From contig NZ_WXEX01000005.1 in the NCBI RefSeq assembly GCF_009877435.1, positions 232,397 through 296,396 of the forward strand: DNA of 64,000 nt, read 5' to 3'. The position numbers and the translations under genes were made by a program. The notes below the pieces were generated by a model that did no database searches, was not told the origin of the DNA, and saw only the letters and a program-made list of their open reading frames with translations. The stretch is from Heliomicrobium gestii. GTDB lineage: Bacteria > Bacillota > Desulfitobacteriia > Heliobacteriales > Heliobacteriaceae. The first letter of the stretch is position 1. Each line of letters starts with the position of its first letter. Shown here in pieces: positions 27,594 through 36,403 of this stretch.

Positions 27594-27875
27594 TTATGGT
27601 AATTTCTGTTTGCGAAATACCACATGGCTTCCAAGGGATATCTGTTCAACCACATATCCAGCATTCATCCACGAATGACTTTGAGTATGCCTCTTCTTAT
27701 CTGATATCTCATTCGCCCACCAAGCCGGATATTTAAATGCCGACGGCGGAAGTTTATCGTTGATAATGCTCTCAATGTCCGAATACGTGAAAAGAATACT
27801 TTCTTCAGTTACTCGCTGCAAGTACTGTTGTAACGGTTGATACTTACCGGCCAAAAAGAACACCTCTACATCCAC
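27594..27875 (-). CDS. Small protein of the YQPL...AWWAN type (DUF7662-like)
   Basis: 93 residues: GKYQPLQQYLQRV, ILFTYSDIESIINDKLPPSAFKYPAWWANE and SWMNAGYVVEQISLGSHVVF. This pattern matches a small uncharacterised family I recall as DUF7662, often found in accessory regions. It is inserted between two identical tRNA-Arg genes and starts with GTG. The base composition is more AT-rich than the neighbouring operons, consistent with recent acquisition. The function is unknown. Confidence 0.65.
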   Translation of the reverse strand: MDVEVFFLAGKYQPLQQYLQRVTEESILFTYSDIESIINDKLPPSAFKYPAWWANEISDKKRHTQSHSWMNAGYVVEQISLGSHVVFRKQKLP

Positions 27876-27955
27876 AACATCGCTAATATGATCCTTCTCG
27901 GCATGATTTTAAGAAAAATCAAAAACCCCGCGTACTCGCAGGGTCGATGTGCAAA

Positions 27956-28032
27956 TGGCGCGCCCGGGAGGATTCGAACCTCCGACCTCTTGATTCGTAG
28001 TCAATTACTCTATCCAGCTGAGCTACGGGCGC
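27956..28032 (-). tRNA. tRNA-Arg(ACG), copy 2
   Basis: Identical over 77 bases to the copy at 27446-27522, including the encoded CCA. The two copies flank the small DUF7662-like gene. Confidence 0.93.
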
Positions 28033-28171
28033 CTGTTTGTAAGGAACAAAGATTATTATATCGCCCATTCGACCCTTTGGCAATAGGAAACCCAAACCAG
28101 TTCCCCTTTTCATCATACCCATTATCCTTCTATCCGTACCCATTATTCTGGCCAAAGACGAAAAAAAGAGA

Positions 28172-28216
28172 CGCAGCCCCGCCGCCCATAAACTCTCTTC
28201 TCCCGGCGGGACTGCG
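28172..28216 (-). terminator. Terminator of the YcdB-like gene cluster
   Basis: A 13-bp stem (28172-28184 with 28204-28216) whose only mismatch is G-U on the minus strand, followed leftward by a run of seven T. It lies about 90 bases after the third YcdB-like gene. Confidence 0.85.
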
Positions 28217-28304
28217 GTCTTCCCTGCCAGCACCTTATCCTGGGCTTCACCGTCGTGACACCCGGTCATACCTGACGCCCCGTTATATCCAATATGCCGC
28301 CTGC

Positions 28305-30278
28305 CTACTCCCCGCTTTCCATTGAGATGACGCTCCCTGTTTGGGCATCGATGAGACCAGGATGGAGAAAGTCATACTGATACATGAGTGATGGTTGAGG
28401 CGCCCGTTGATCGAAATATTGCGACCAGGTGTACACGAGTTTCAGATCCAGGTTGTTCATAAAAGCGGCCTCGGCCGTTTCAGGGGAAATGATGCGACTC
28501 GGATCCGGCAGCGCATCGAAATCGACCGGTTCGTAATGGAAGGCCGACACCTTGCCGGTTTCCCGATCGACGGACACGCTCCAGTTGTATCCTTCGACGG
28601 GAATGCCCTGATGGAGGGGAATAAATCGAAACGCTTCGCTCGAACTCATCACGATATTTTTCGGCAATTTGGTTACATCCACCCAATCGGGATACCGCGG
28701 CGTGCCCTGCCAAACCTGGATCACCTTCACTTCCAGATCCCGGGCCGGCAGGTACTGTTGGAGAAAGGCGACGGCCTTTTTTTTGGCCTCGTCGCGGGAA
28801 ATCACCGGCGTGTGCTTGCTTGCTTCCTCCTTCGAAGCGTTGTGCCCGTTGCGCTTGACGGAAAATCCGAGTACGCGCCCCGTATCGGATGCCGTCTGTA
28901 TCGCCGCGTTCCGGAGACCGCCGGGCGTGGGTTGGGTATTCGCTGGTGCATCGCCATGTGGCATGGACGTGTCCCACTCCATCCGTCGAATGTACGGCCC
29001 AATCCCTTGATTCACCGGTTCGCTTCCAACGGGGAAGAGGGGCATGCCTGACAGGTCGACGCCCAATTCCTTCTCGATGACCTTCCGGCCTTCATCGGTG
29101 TTCTTGGCAAAGAGCGCTTTCCCCTCGCCGGTGACGTGAATGACGGTATGGGCCGGCCGGCCTGATTCCATCGCCGCCATTTCAACGAGCAGCTTCCCCG
29201 TTATGGCGTCCATGAAAAGAAACAATCGATCGGGACGGTAGACCAAACGTGGCGGCCCTTGTCCCGGCACCAGTTGAACCCCATTGGGAAAGTCCTGAAG
29301 GAACTCTCGGGACACATAGGCGGGGGCGAGTCGGCACTGCTCCATAAGGGCTTTTTTCGCCTGTTCCAGGGAAAGCGCCTTCGCCGGGTCGGGAAAGCGC
29401 GCGGGATCAAAGGTGAGATCAAAGGTGTTTTCGTTCGTAAAGTGGCTGACGCCCACCACCCTTCCGCCGCCGTCCACCTGGACGTTCCACAGATCGTCGC
29501 CGTTCACGAGGGGGATCCCGTTAACGAGCCGGTCAAACTGAACGTTGCGGTTCACCCAGGTGTAGACTTTTCCCTCTCTCACTTCACATCCGCTGCCGGT
29601 TCCGTTGACCTTCCCCGGCCCATAGAGGGCGAAGTCGGCGCCGAGGAGCTTTTGCAAAAAGTCCGCCCCTTTGTGCAAGGCCGTCGCTTTGTCCGGCATC
29701 GTGTCTCCGGCCCAGTTGACGTTTTGCCACCGGTAGGATTGCAACGCGCCGTTTTCATCAAACTGGAGATGCAGACTTTCTGTCCGGTTGTCGGAGCGCA
29801 TCTCTTCGGGCTTTCGCTCATCAAAGGTGACGAACCAGCAGGCTCGTTTAACCTGCCTATCGTTCTCCAGCATCTGAATCTCGTCTCCCCGGCTTTTTTT
29901 CTGCAGGTAGAGAGAGCGAAACTCGGGGTATTCGGTTCGCAACAGGTCAATCGTATGCTCGATGCGGGCTTCTACTTCCGGCGACGGCTCCTCTGTCGAC
30001 GGCTGGAGCGTCGCATTCGCTTCTGCCCCATTTGCCGTTGCCGCCCATCCGCTGGCGGCGGGGAACGGCGCTACCGCCTGGAGATTGCTTTGCTCGACCT
30101 GAGCGCTGCTCTTTTCCACCTGGAGGCTGCTCTGTTCCGCTTGGGCGCTGCTCAATTCTGCCCCGGCGCTGGCGGGACAGAAGCCCGCCAGCATTCCGGT
30201 GAGGGCCACACCGGCCATCGTCCGCTGCCAAGGCCGGCATCGGCGCGACTTTTCGGCGTTATCGTGTCGAAGGATCAT
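28305..30278 (-). CDS. Secreted YcdB/YcdC-domain protein, paralogue 3
   Basis: 657 residues. A signal peptide (TMAGVALTGMLAGFCPASAGAE) is followed by an Ala/Ser/Gln-rich stretch (about 40-95) with a repeated SSxQVEQS unit. Two YcdB/DUF4901-PepSY-like halves follow (about 100-330 and 390-655), each with a W-A/V-x-x-x-x-x-P-x-K-A/E-x-A-x-x-K block and a final ...FDQRAPQPSLMYQYDFLHPGLIDAQTGS motif that resembles PepSY repeats. PepSY-type domains often regulate peptidases at the cell surface. The SD is AAGGAGGT. It is last of three tandem paralogues with about 140-base spacers. Confidence 0.8.
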   Translation of the reverse strand: MILRHDNAEKSRRCRPWQRTMAGVALTGMLAGFCPASAGAELSSAQAEQSSLQVEKSSAQVEQSNLQAVAPFPAASGWAATANGAEANATLQPSTEEPSPEVEARIEHTIDLLRTEYPEFRSLYLQKKSRGDEIQMLENDRQVKRACWFVTFDERKPEEMRSDNRTESLHLQFDENGALQSYRWQNVNWAGDTMPDKATALHKGADFLQKLLGADFALYGPGKVNGTGSGCEVREGKVYTWVNRNVQFDRLVNGIPLVNGDDLWNVQVDGGGRVVGVSHFTNENTFDLTFDPARFPDPAKALSLEQAKKALMEQCRLAPAYVSREFLQDFPNGVQLVPGQGPPRLVYRPDRLFLFMDAITGKLLVEMAAMESGRPAHTVIHVTGEGKALFAKNTDEGRKVIEKELGVDLSGMPLFPVGSEPVNQGIGPYIRRMEWDTSMPHGDAPANTQPTPGGLRNAAIQTASDTGRVLGFSVKRNGHNASKEEASKHTPVISRDEAKKKAVAFLQQYLPARDLEVKVIQVWQGTPRYPDWVDVTKLPKNIVMSSSEAFRFIPLHQGIPVEGYNWSVSVDRETGKVSAFHYEPVDFDALPDPSRIISPETAEAAFMNNLDLKLVYTWSQYFDQRAPQPSLMYQYDFLHPGLIDAQTGSVISMESGE

Positions 30279-30418
30279 GGGGACCTCCTTCGCTCCTCTC
30301 TAACCGCCCTGTCGCTTTCATGGCGATAAGCATGAGGATGTGGGTACCAATCGGGTCTTCATCAGGTATTCACGGGTATTCACGGGTATTCATCGGCTAT
30401 TCGTCGGTTACGTAACGG

Positions 30419-32395
30419 TTACTTGTCGGTTAAATAGGGGATGATCTTCCCCGATTTGGCATCGATGACGCCCGCCTTTTGATAATCGAGCATGTAGACG
30501 AGCATCGGTTTGGGGGCCCGTTGGTCGAAAAACTGAGGCCAGGAATAGACCAGCTTGAGATCGAGATTGTTCAGGAAGGCAGCCTTGGCTGCTTCAGGCG
30601 AGATGAGGCCGCTGTTTGCCGGGAGCTTGTCAGCATCAAGGGGCATGTACGTAAAGGCCCACACCTTGCCAGAGGCTTTGTCGATAGACACGTGCCACAG
30701 AATCCCCTGCACGGGGACGCCGTTATGAAGCGGGAAAAAGAGAAAATCGTAGACAGGGCTTTCCATGTAATCCTTCGGCAGCTTGGATACATCGACCCAT
30801 TCCGGGACTTGGGGCGCCTCCATGGTCGTGTCAATGACCTTCATCTCGACGGTCCGGGCCGGAAGGAACCGCTGCAGGAAGCTTACGGCTTTCTTCTTCG
30901 CCTCCTCGGCAGAGATGGGCGAGGCCTGCTTGACCTGCTTCATCCGCTCGTTTTCATCGCCAAAGACTTGGCCGATCGAAAAACCGCACACCCGGCCTGT
31001 ATCGGACTCTAGCTCCAAGGTGGCATAACGGGACTGGAACCTCTCGGGATGGAGTTTGGCGCTCAGGCTGTTCATGCGCTCATGATCATCCCAGTGGAGA
31101 CTCTTGATGTAAGGTTCCGAAGAGGCCTTTTCTTCATCAGGCGGGAACTTCGCCAAGGACATCCCCGCCATATCGACACCGAGTTCCTTTTCGATGAGCT
31201 TGCGGCCTTCTTCGGGGGTCTTCGCGAAAAGGGCCTTCCCCTGGCCGGTGACACGCAAGAGGGTCTCTTTGGTCCGGGACAAGAGGCCGGGCGAAGATCC
31301 TTCAACGGCTTTCCCTGTCAGCGCGTCGATGGGGCCTAAATATCCGTCGGTCTGGTAGCTCAGCACCATCGGCGCACGGCCGGGTATCTGCCGGTAGGGA
31401 AATTCGGTGCTTTGATTGAGGTACTCCTGGGGTTGGTAGGACAGGGTCATCTGCGCCCGCTCGGCGTACACCTTTCTGGCGGCCTCCAAGCCGATCGCTT
31501 TGGACGGATCGGGGAAGGAGGCGAGATTGGGCGTCTCATGGATACTGTGGTGCACCCCGATGATCCGGCCGTTACCATCGACATCGATGTCCCAATTATC
31601 GCCGCCGTCCATCAGGGGAATGCCGTTGATGAGCCGGTCAAAGCGAATGCTGCGATGGACCCAGGAGAGTTGTTTACCGTCCTCGGTAGTCGTGCCGTGC
31701 CGTCCCGAGCCGTCCGCGTTTCCGGACGCATACCGGGCAAATTCATCGCCCAGAAGCCCTTGCAAAAATTCCGTCGCTTTCTTGACGGTCGTCTCTTTGT
31801 CCGGCATCGGCGTCCCGGCCCAGTCCGGGTTTTGCCAACTATAGGAGTTCAAGGCGCCCGATTGATCAAAGTTCATATGTACCTGATTGGCAATCTGGCC
31901 TTTCTTCGGTTTTTCATTGGGCTGCTCCTTGCCGAAGAAAAGGGTCCACTCATCTTCTTCGACTGGCTTCCCGTCATGCCTGTGTCCCCCTGTGCTACGG
32001 GATTTTATCTGGAGGCTCAGGGAGCGGAACTCGGGATAGAGGGAGCCGAATAGATCGACCACCCGTTGGATGCGCGCTTCCACTTCCGGGGAAGCCTGGT
32101 CGAAGTTCTTCGCCCCTTTCGTCGGGTCGTTAGCCACGCTTCGGACGGTTGCCGTTGAAGAGGCGCCGGCGCCTGTTGCCGCCGCGCCGGGACGTGTGGC
32201 ACTAGTGGCCTCGACGCCGGATGGGGTCGTCGCGGCGCTTGTTTCTCCCGCCGCCGGACCGTCAACGGTGTCTGCCGCCAGGGCTGTCACGGGAAAAGCG
32301 CCTACCAGCATGCCCGTCAGGACGACGCCCGCCAGGGCCGCCTGGGCGGGGCGGCGCATCCCTTTTTTCTCAACATCGGTTCCTCGTTGGCTCAT
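30419..32395 (-). CDS. Secreted YcdB/YcdC-domain protein, paralogue 2
   Basis: 658 residues from the ATG at 32395, which has AGGAGG 7 bases upstream; the frame extends to 32437. The signal peptide contains ALAGVVLTGMLVGAFPVTALAAD. A Thr/Ala-rich linker (about 35-90) is followed by the same two-part architecture as its neighbours, including LPNSGLISPEAAKAAFLNNLDLKL-type segments (conserved core LISPEAAKAAF) and the end block FFDQRAPKPMLVYMLDY. It is close enough to the flanking genes to have arisen by tandem duplication. The exact function is unknown. Confidence 0.8.
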   Translation of the reverse strand: MSQRGTDVEKKGMRRPAQAALAGVVLTGMLVGAFPVTALAADTVDGPAAGETSAATTPSGVEATSATRPGAAATGAGASSTATVRSVANDPTKGAKNFDQASPEVEARIQRVVDLFGSLYPEFRSLSLQIKSRSTGGHRHDGKPVEEDEWTLFFGKEQPNEKPKKGQIANQVHMNFDQSGALNSYSWQNPDWAGTPMPDKETTVKKATEFLQGLLGDEFARYASGNADGSGRHGTTTEDGKQLSWVHRSIRFDRLINGIPLMDGGDNWDIDVDGNGRIIGVHHSIHETPNLASFPDPSKAIGLEAARKVYAERAQMTLSYQPQEYLNQSTEFPYRQIPGRAPMVLSYQTDGYLGPIDALTGKAVEGSSPGLLSRTKETLLRVTGQGKALFAKTPEEGRKLIEKELGVDMAGMSLAKFPPDEEKASSEPYIKSLHWDDHERMNSLSAKLHPERFQSRYATLELESDTGRVCGFSIGQVFGDENERMKQVKQASPISAEEAKKKAVSFLQRFLPARTVEMKVIDTTMEAPQVPEWVDVSKLPKDYMESPVYDFLFFPLHNGVPVQGILWHVSIDKASGKVWAFTYMPLDADKLPANSGLISPEAAKAAFLNNLDLKLVYSWPQFFDQRAPKPMLVYMLDYQKAGVIDAKSGKIIPYLTDK

Positions 32396-32580
32396 GAAAG
32401 GACCTCCTTCTTCTGCCATCAGTGATTGGACGCACAACGGCTGTCACCGGTTCCACGGATCTCACGCGCCCCTTGAGCGCGCCCTATGAGCGCTTCCCTA
32501 TCTGCTTCTTTGTTTCATTAAAAAGCGGGCGTTTTCCTTCTGCGACCGTTGACCGCTCGTTACGTACGGGAGGATTCGTT

Positions 32581-34404
32581 TTACTCGTCGCGATCATAGG
32601 GAATGAACTTCCCTGACCGGGCGTCAATGACGCCGCGCTGCCGATACTCGGGCTTGTAGACGAGCACAGGCCGGGGCGCCTTTTGATCCAAATAGTCCGG
32701 CCAGATGTAGACAAGTCGTAAATCGACCTTCGCCAAACTGGCGGCCTTGGCCTGTTCCGGTGAGATCAGGCCGCTCTTTACCGGCAGTTGATCAAAATCG
32801 ACCGCTTGATAGTTGAAGCCCGATACGTTTCCGGTCCTTTTGTCAATGAAAACGCTCCACTGGATCGATTCGATCGGAACGCCCTGGTGAACCGGGATAA
32901 AATAGAACTCATGGTTGGGGCTGTCGAGGCTGTCTTTCGGCAGCTTCGATCGATCGACCCAATCGGGGTACTTGGTCGGCTCCGCGCTCGGCTCAAGGAG
33001 GTTCATCTCGACGGCGCGAGCCGGCAAAAATTGCTGGAGAACACGGAGGGCCTTCTTCTTGGCCTCTTCCACCGGGATGGCAACGCCCTTCTTGTTTTCC
33101 TGGGCAGGCTGTTGTTCCCCGGTTCTCACCGCTTCAAGGGAATAACCGCAAACCCGCCCGGTATCGGATTCTGTTTCCATGGTGATGAAGCGCGTCCCTC
33201 CCGGTTTTTTATCCACCCATTGGAACATCTTGGCGAAGGGCGCCGCCGGTGTTTCTCGCTTGCGAAAAAGGGGGTCAACGAAGGCCATTCCTGACATATC
33301 GATGCCAAAGACGGTTTCGATAACACGCTCAGCTGCTTGCGGATCCTTGGCCTCGATCGATTTTCCTTGACCACTAAGGCGCAACAGCTTCTCCGGTTTC
33401 GACACTTCGGCACCACTTTCCCAGAGGGGTTTTCCCGTCAGCGCATCAATGGGGCCGATGGCTCCTCCCGTCTGGTAGGTCAAGAGCACCGGTTGTCTTC
33501 CGGGCAGTAGGTGCTGGAAAACGACGCCGGGCTCCCGGTTCAGGTATTCCTGCGGTTGATAGGTCAACACCATTTGCAGCCGCTCAGAAAAAGCCCCTTT
33601 GGCCGCTACCGGGGAAATGGCTTTTGCCGGATCGGGGAAGAGCGCCTCATCGGGGGTTGCCCCATTCCGGCGTTTGAGCCCGACGATTCGACCACTGCCA
33701 TCGACAGCGACTTCCCACTCTTCGCCACCGCAATCGACACAGGGGATGCCGTTGATCGCACGATCGAAGTGCACGGTGCGTCGCACCCAGGCGAGTTTTT
33801 TCCCCGCTTCGTTGACAGCAGCACGGGTCTCCGTTTGACCGGCTCGTCCCGCCCGGTACACTTTTGCGCCATCGCCAAGGAGCCTGTCCAGAAAGGCGGT
33901 CGCCTTTTTTTTGGCCAAATCCGAATCGGGCAGCGCCGTTCCTGCCCAATCGGGATTTTGCCAGCGGAAGGACAGGAGGTTGCCGGAGGTATCGAAGACC
34001 ATCAACGCCTGGTTGTATGCCCCTTCTTCCTTCTTCGGCGCTTCCCGGGGTTGATCATCAAAAAACAGGCGCCACTCTTCCTGTTCCGTCTCTATCCCAT
34101 CAGGCCTACGAATGCCGTTTCTCCGAACCGTTTCCTTCCGCTGAAGGTAAGCAAACTCCGGGTAGAGTGACCGAATCACGCCGGTCACCTGCTCGATGCG
34201 GGCTTCCACCTCCGGCGGCGCTTTCTCCGTTATGGTCGCTGTAAGGGGCGGGGCGGTCTCGATTCCCTGGCGGGGTTCTTCCGCCAGGGCGGCGGCGACC
34301 GGAAATGCCCCGGCCAGCATGCCCGTAATGACGAGACCGGCCAAGGTCACCGTCACAGCGTGATGCCTTCCCTTTCTCACCCTGCTGCGCTCCCTATCGA
34401 TCAT
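32581..34404 (-). CDS. Secreted YcdB/YcdC-domain protein, paralogue 1
   Basis: 607 residues from the ATG at 34404, behind AAGGAGGAGG; the frame is open to 34470. The signal peptide core is TLAGLVITGMLAGAFPVAAALAEE. It lacks the long low-complexity linker of the other two and goes straight into the repeated domain (PPEVEARIEQVTGVIRSLYPEF). The C-terminus SGLISPEQAKAASLAKVDLRLVYIWPDYLDQKAPRPVLVY aligns with the others by eye in its LISPE and QKAPRP parts. Probably the first gene of the cluster. Confidence 0.8.
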   Translation of the reverse strand: MIDRERSRVRKGRHHAVTVTLAGLVITGMLAGAFPVAAALAEEPRQGIETAPPLTATITEKAPPEVEARIEQVTGVIRSLYPEFAYLQRKETVRRNGIRRPDGIETEQEEWRLFFDDQPREAPKKEEGAYNQALMVFDTSGNLLSFRWQNPDWAGTALPDSDLAKKKATAFLDRLLGDGAKVYRAGRAGQTETRAAVNEAGKKLAWVRRTVHFDRAINGIPCVDCGGEEWEVAVDGSGRIVGLKRRNGATPDEALFPDPAKAISPVAAKGAFSERLQMVLTYQPQEYLNREPGVVFQHLLPGRQPVLLTYQTGGAIGPIDALTGKPLWESGAEVSKPEKLLRLSGQGKSIEAKDPQAAERVIETVFGIDMSGMAFVDPLFRKRETPAAPFAKMFQWVDKKPGGTRFITMETESDTGRVCGYSLEAVRTGEQQPAQENKKGVAIPVEEAKKKALRVLQQFLPARAVEMNLLEPSAEPTKYPDWVDRSKLPKDSLDSPNHEFYFIPVHQGVPIESIQWSVFIDKRTGNVSGFNYQAVDFDQLPVKSGLISPEQAKAASLAKVDLRLVYIWPDYLDQKAPRPVLVYKPEYRQRGVIDARSGKFIPYDRDE

Positions 34405-34584
34405 GGAACGACCTCCTCCTTGCCTGCTTTCGACATCGACAAAAGGCGTTTGTTCGGCTCGGCCGGACAACAGCGGCTTGTCTCAATGACAGATACTTCT
34501 CTCGCTGCCAGCGAATTTCCTTTTGCTATCCAGAGGAACAACCGACGGTCGCATGCAATTTTTATTCTCACGAGGAAGGAGATC

Positions 34585-34616
34585 GAAAAAACCCGGCTGT
34601 CGCGCCGGGTTTTTTC
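34585..34616 (-). terminator. Terminator of the mrp-Rieske-NifX operon
   Basis: A 13-bp stem (34585-34597 with 34604-34616) with a 6-base loop and terminal A6/T6 tracts, starting 7 bases after the last gene of the leftward operon. Confidence 0.9.
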
Positions 34617-34622
34617 ATTCGC

Positions 34623-34994
34623 TTATTGGTGTTGACAGACCTGGGTGTCATCGATGGGCGGGATTTTCCCGGCGCAAAAGGCGTCGACGACTTTTTGCAC
34701 CGTCGGCTCGTTGGCCTGATAGACTTCGATGCCGGCCTGGCGGAAGCCGAAAAGGGGCCGGCCGCCGATGCCCTGCACGACCAGGGCGTTGACCTGGTGG
34801 TCAGAGAGCAGGTTGACGGGCCGCAGGCAGCCGCCTTCATAATGGGGCGGGTTGTCGATGATGGTGTCTTTGATCAGCTTGCCGTCGCTGATGTCGACGA
34901 CGGTGAAGCAGTCACAGCGGCCAAAGTGGCCGGAGCAGTCGGCAGCCAGTCCGCCGGGGCGGACGGAAGGAATGGCGAGGCGCACCTTTGACAT
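34623..34994 (-). CDS. NifX/NifB-C-terminal-like (MTH1175-type) protein
   Basis: 123 residues from the ATG at 34994, behind AAAGGG; the frame extends to 35177. The dinitrogenase-cofactor-binding fold is indicated by RLAIPSVRPGGLAADCSGHFGRCDCFTVVDI and by NALVVQGIGGRPLFGFRQAGIEVYQ. Six cysteines and C-terminal DTQVCQHQ could bind metal or Fe-S clusters. Such stand-alone proteins lie with Mrp/MinD ATPases in many anaerobes and are not specific to nitrogenase. It is the last gene of its operon. Confidence 0.85.
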   Translation of the reverse strand: MSKVRLAIPSVRPGGLAADCSGHFGRCDCFTVVDISDGKLIKDTIIDNPPHYEGGCLRPVNLLSDHQVNALVVQGIGGRPLFGFRQAGIEVYQANEPTVQKVVDAFCAGKIPPIDDTQVCQHQ

Positions 34995-35028
34995 ATTCAG
35001 CATCCCTTTCTGTTCTTCGTTTTCCCTG

Positions 35029-35427
35029 TTACCAGTGGCTTTCGGCGTTGGGTGCTTCGGCGGCCGCAAATTCGCCGCGCAGGAACGACGCGATGACTTG
35101 GCGGCCAGATCCCTGCACACCTTGTCCGATGCGGACGTCCATGGCTTGCAGGGCGGCGAAGGCTTTGGGGCCCACATACCCGGTCAGCACCCATGCCGCC
35201 CCTTTTTCACCGGCGATCTCGGCCACTTTGATCCCGGAACCCTGCATGGCGTTCATCTGTGTGTGATTGTCGATGGCCTCCAGCACCGTCTGTGTCTCCG
35301 CTTCCACCAGAAGCAGCCAGCGCGCGCGGCCGAAGCGTTCGTCCGCCTGGTCGTCCAGGGATGGACCGGTGCTCGTGATCAGCACGTTCAGCGCAATCAC
35401 CCCCTTGCCGTATTTTTCTGGCATCAT
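35029..35427 (-). CDS. NifX/NifB-C-terminal-like (MTH1175-type) protein, second copy
   Basis: Up to 132 residues. LITSTGPSLDDQADERFGRARWLLLVEAET and WVLTGYVGPKAFAALQAMDVRIG are the hallmark start and core of the family. Unlike the neighbouring copy it has no cysteines. The start is uncertain: the GTG at residue 10 is as likely as the upstream ATGs. Probably a cluster carrier or sensor working with the operon's ATPases. Confidence 0.82.
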   Translation of the reverse strand: MMPEKYGKGVIALNVLITSTGPSLDDQADERFGRARWLLLVEAETQTVLEAIDNHTQMNAMQGSGIKVAEIAGEKGAAWVLTGYVGPKAFAALQAMDVRIGQGVQGSGRQVIASFLRGEFAAAEAPNAESHW

Positions 35428-35447
35428 CTGGGCGTCGATGCGCTTTC

Positions 35448-35921
35448 TTAGGCCTGGGCCGTCTCGACTTTCTCCTGGACGATGACGTCGCCGCCATCGG
35501 CGATGGTCACCGACAGTCGCTTCAAGGGCTTGGGCGGAGGACCGGAGACATTGCCGCCCAGGGGGTCAAAGATCCCGCCATGACACGGGCAGAGGATCTG
35601 TTTTTCTTTGATGTTCCCTTTGGGCACGTCGACGGTGCAGCCCAGGTGGGTGCATTTTCGCGTATAGGCGATGATCTCCCCGTCATCCAGCTTCATGGCC
35701 AGGGACGGCACGTCATTGTAATCGAAAAAGAGGGGCTCCCACGGTTTGAGGTCGTCCTTCTTGCCGACCACCTTGGGCGGCGGCGGTTGCAACAGCGAGT
35801 CAGGCGGATAGATGTAATCGCCCATGACGATGGCCGGCCCGCTCAGGGCGCTGATGGTCGGAATGGCCACAACGGCCCCCAGAAACTTCCGTCGTGAAAG
35901 GCGGTTCTCCACGGATCCCAT
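35448..35921 (-). CDS. Tat-exported Rieske [2Fe-2S] protein
   Basis: 157 residues. The twin-arginine signal SRRKFLGAVVAIPTISAL begins at residue 9. Rieske boxes are CTHLGC (C90, H92, C95) and CPCHGG (C111, H114, C113), giving two Cys and two His ligands plus the disulfide C95-C113 of the bc1/b6f type. No cytochrome b gene is nearby; instead it sits among Fe-S and ATPase genes. An alternative Rieske subunit or an independent electron carrier outside the membrane are both possible. Confidence 0.92.
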   Translation of the reverse strand: MGSVENRLSRRKFLGAVVAIPTISALSGPAIVMGDYIYPPDSLLQPPPPKVVGKKDDLKPWEPLFFDYNDVPSLAMKLDDGEIIAYTRKCTHLGCTVDVPKGNIKEKQILCPCHGGIFDPLGGNVSGPPPKPLKRLSVTIADGGDVIVQEKVETAQA

Positions 35922-35927
35922 CCCTCC

Positions 35928-36215
35928 TTAGAAACCGAAATCGGCCCTTCTTCCCCGTCGGCCCTTGCCTGGCCCGCCGTTGCCCTGGGCACCGTAACCG
36001 CGCCCTCTCCCCGATCCGCCAAAGCGGCAGAGGGCCTCGGCGCAGTTTCGGAGCATCCGGCGAAGACCGCCGCCCTCGTTGCCCCTCCCAGGGAAGGCGC
36101 CCCCTGTCGGGTTTTGCGCAGCCAGCGCCGGATCAAGCGGCAGGATACAGCGGCCTTGCCCTCGTCCAGACAGGGCGCCCCTGCCCATCGGTCCCTTTCC
36201 ATCCATTCCAGGCAT
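35928..36215 (-). CDS. DUF5320-type Gly/Arg-rich protein
   Basis: 95 residues starting MPGMDGKGPMGRGALSGRG, the typical opening of DUF5320 proteins, followed by Gly/Arg-rich sequence and two cysteines (NCAEALC). These short proteins usually accompany NifX-like and MinD-like genes in anaerobes; their role is unknown. It lies 6 bases upstream of the Rieske gene. Confidence 0.75.
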   Translation of the reverse strand: MPGMDGKGPMGRGALSGRGQGRCILPLDPALAAQNPTGGAFPGRGNEGGGLRRMLRNCAEALCRFGGSGRGRGYGAQGNGGPGKGRRGRRADFGF

Positions 36216-36293
36216 ATGGTTTCCCTCCTATTTTTTGCGGACGTTTTTTTATGGACGTTGTCGTCCCTTCATTCTTCTATATGCCAATTGTCT

Positions 36294-36314
36294 CTAGTTG
36301 ATTAAAGTCACTAG
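36294..36314. promoter_or_regulatory. CTAGT-N11-ACTAG inverted repeat
   Basis: The repeat lies 79 bases before the DUF5320 start in the 188-base gap that splits the operon. CTAGT also occurs in the mrp operator at 39518-39557, so the same PadR may control a second, internal promoter. A weak AGCGCC/GGCGCT hairpin lies nearby at about 36339-36355. Confidence 0.4.
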
Positions 36315-36403
36315 TAAGGCGCACTTCTCCGGGAGCGCCACGTCGGCGCTGCAATGATCTTTGGATGTCGCGTCTTTGGTTGGAACCGCCTTGAAAGGGC
36401 CGG

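Noticed and set aside
27446..28032. CRISPR or phage attachment repeat
   Set aside because: The 77-base direct repeats are two complete tRNA-Arg genes. There is only one spacer-length gap and no integrase or cas gene.
34623..35427. Nitrogenase cofactor assembly genes (nifX/nifB) for the anf system
   Set aside because: The proteins are of the MTH1175 type found with Mrp and MinD ATPases in many non-diazotrophs, and they are in a separate operon 11 kb away under a PadR operator.
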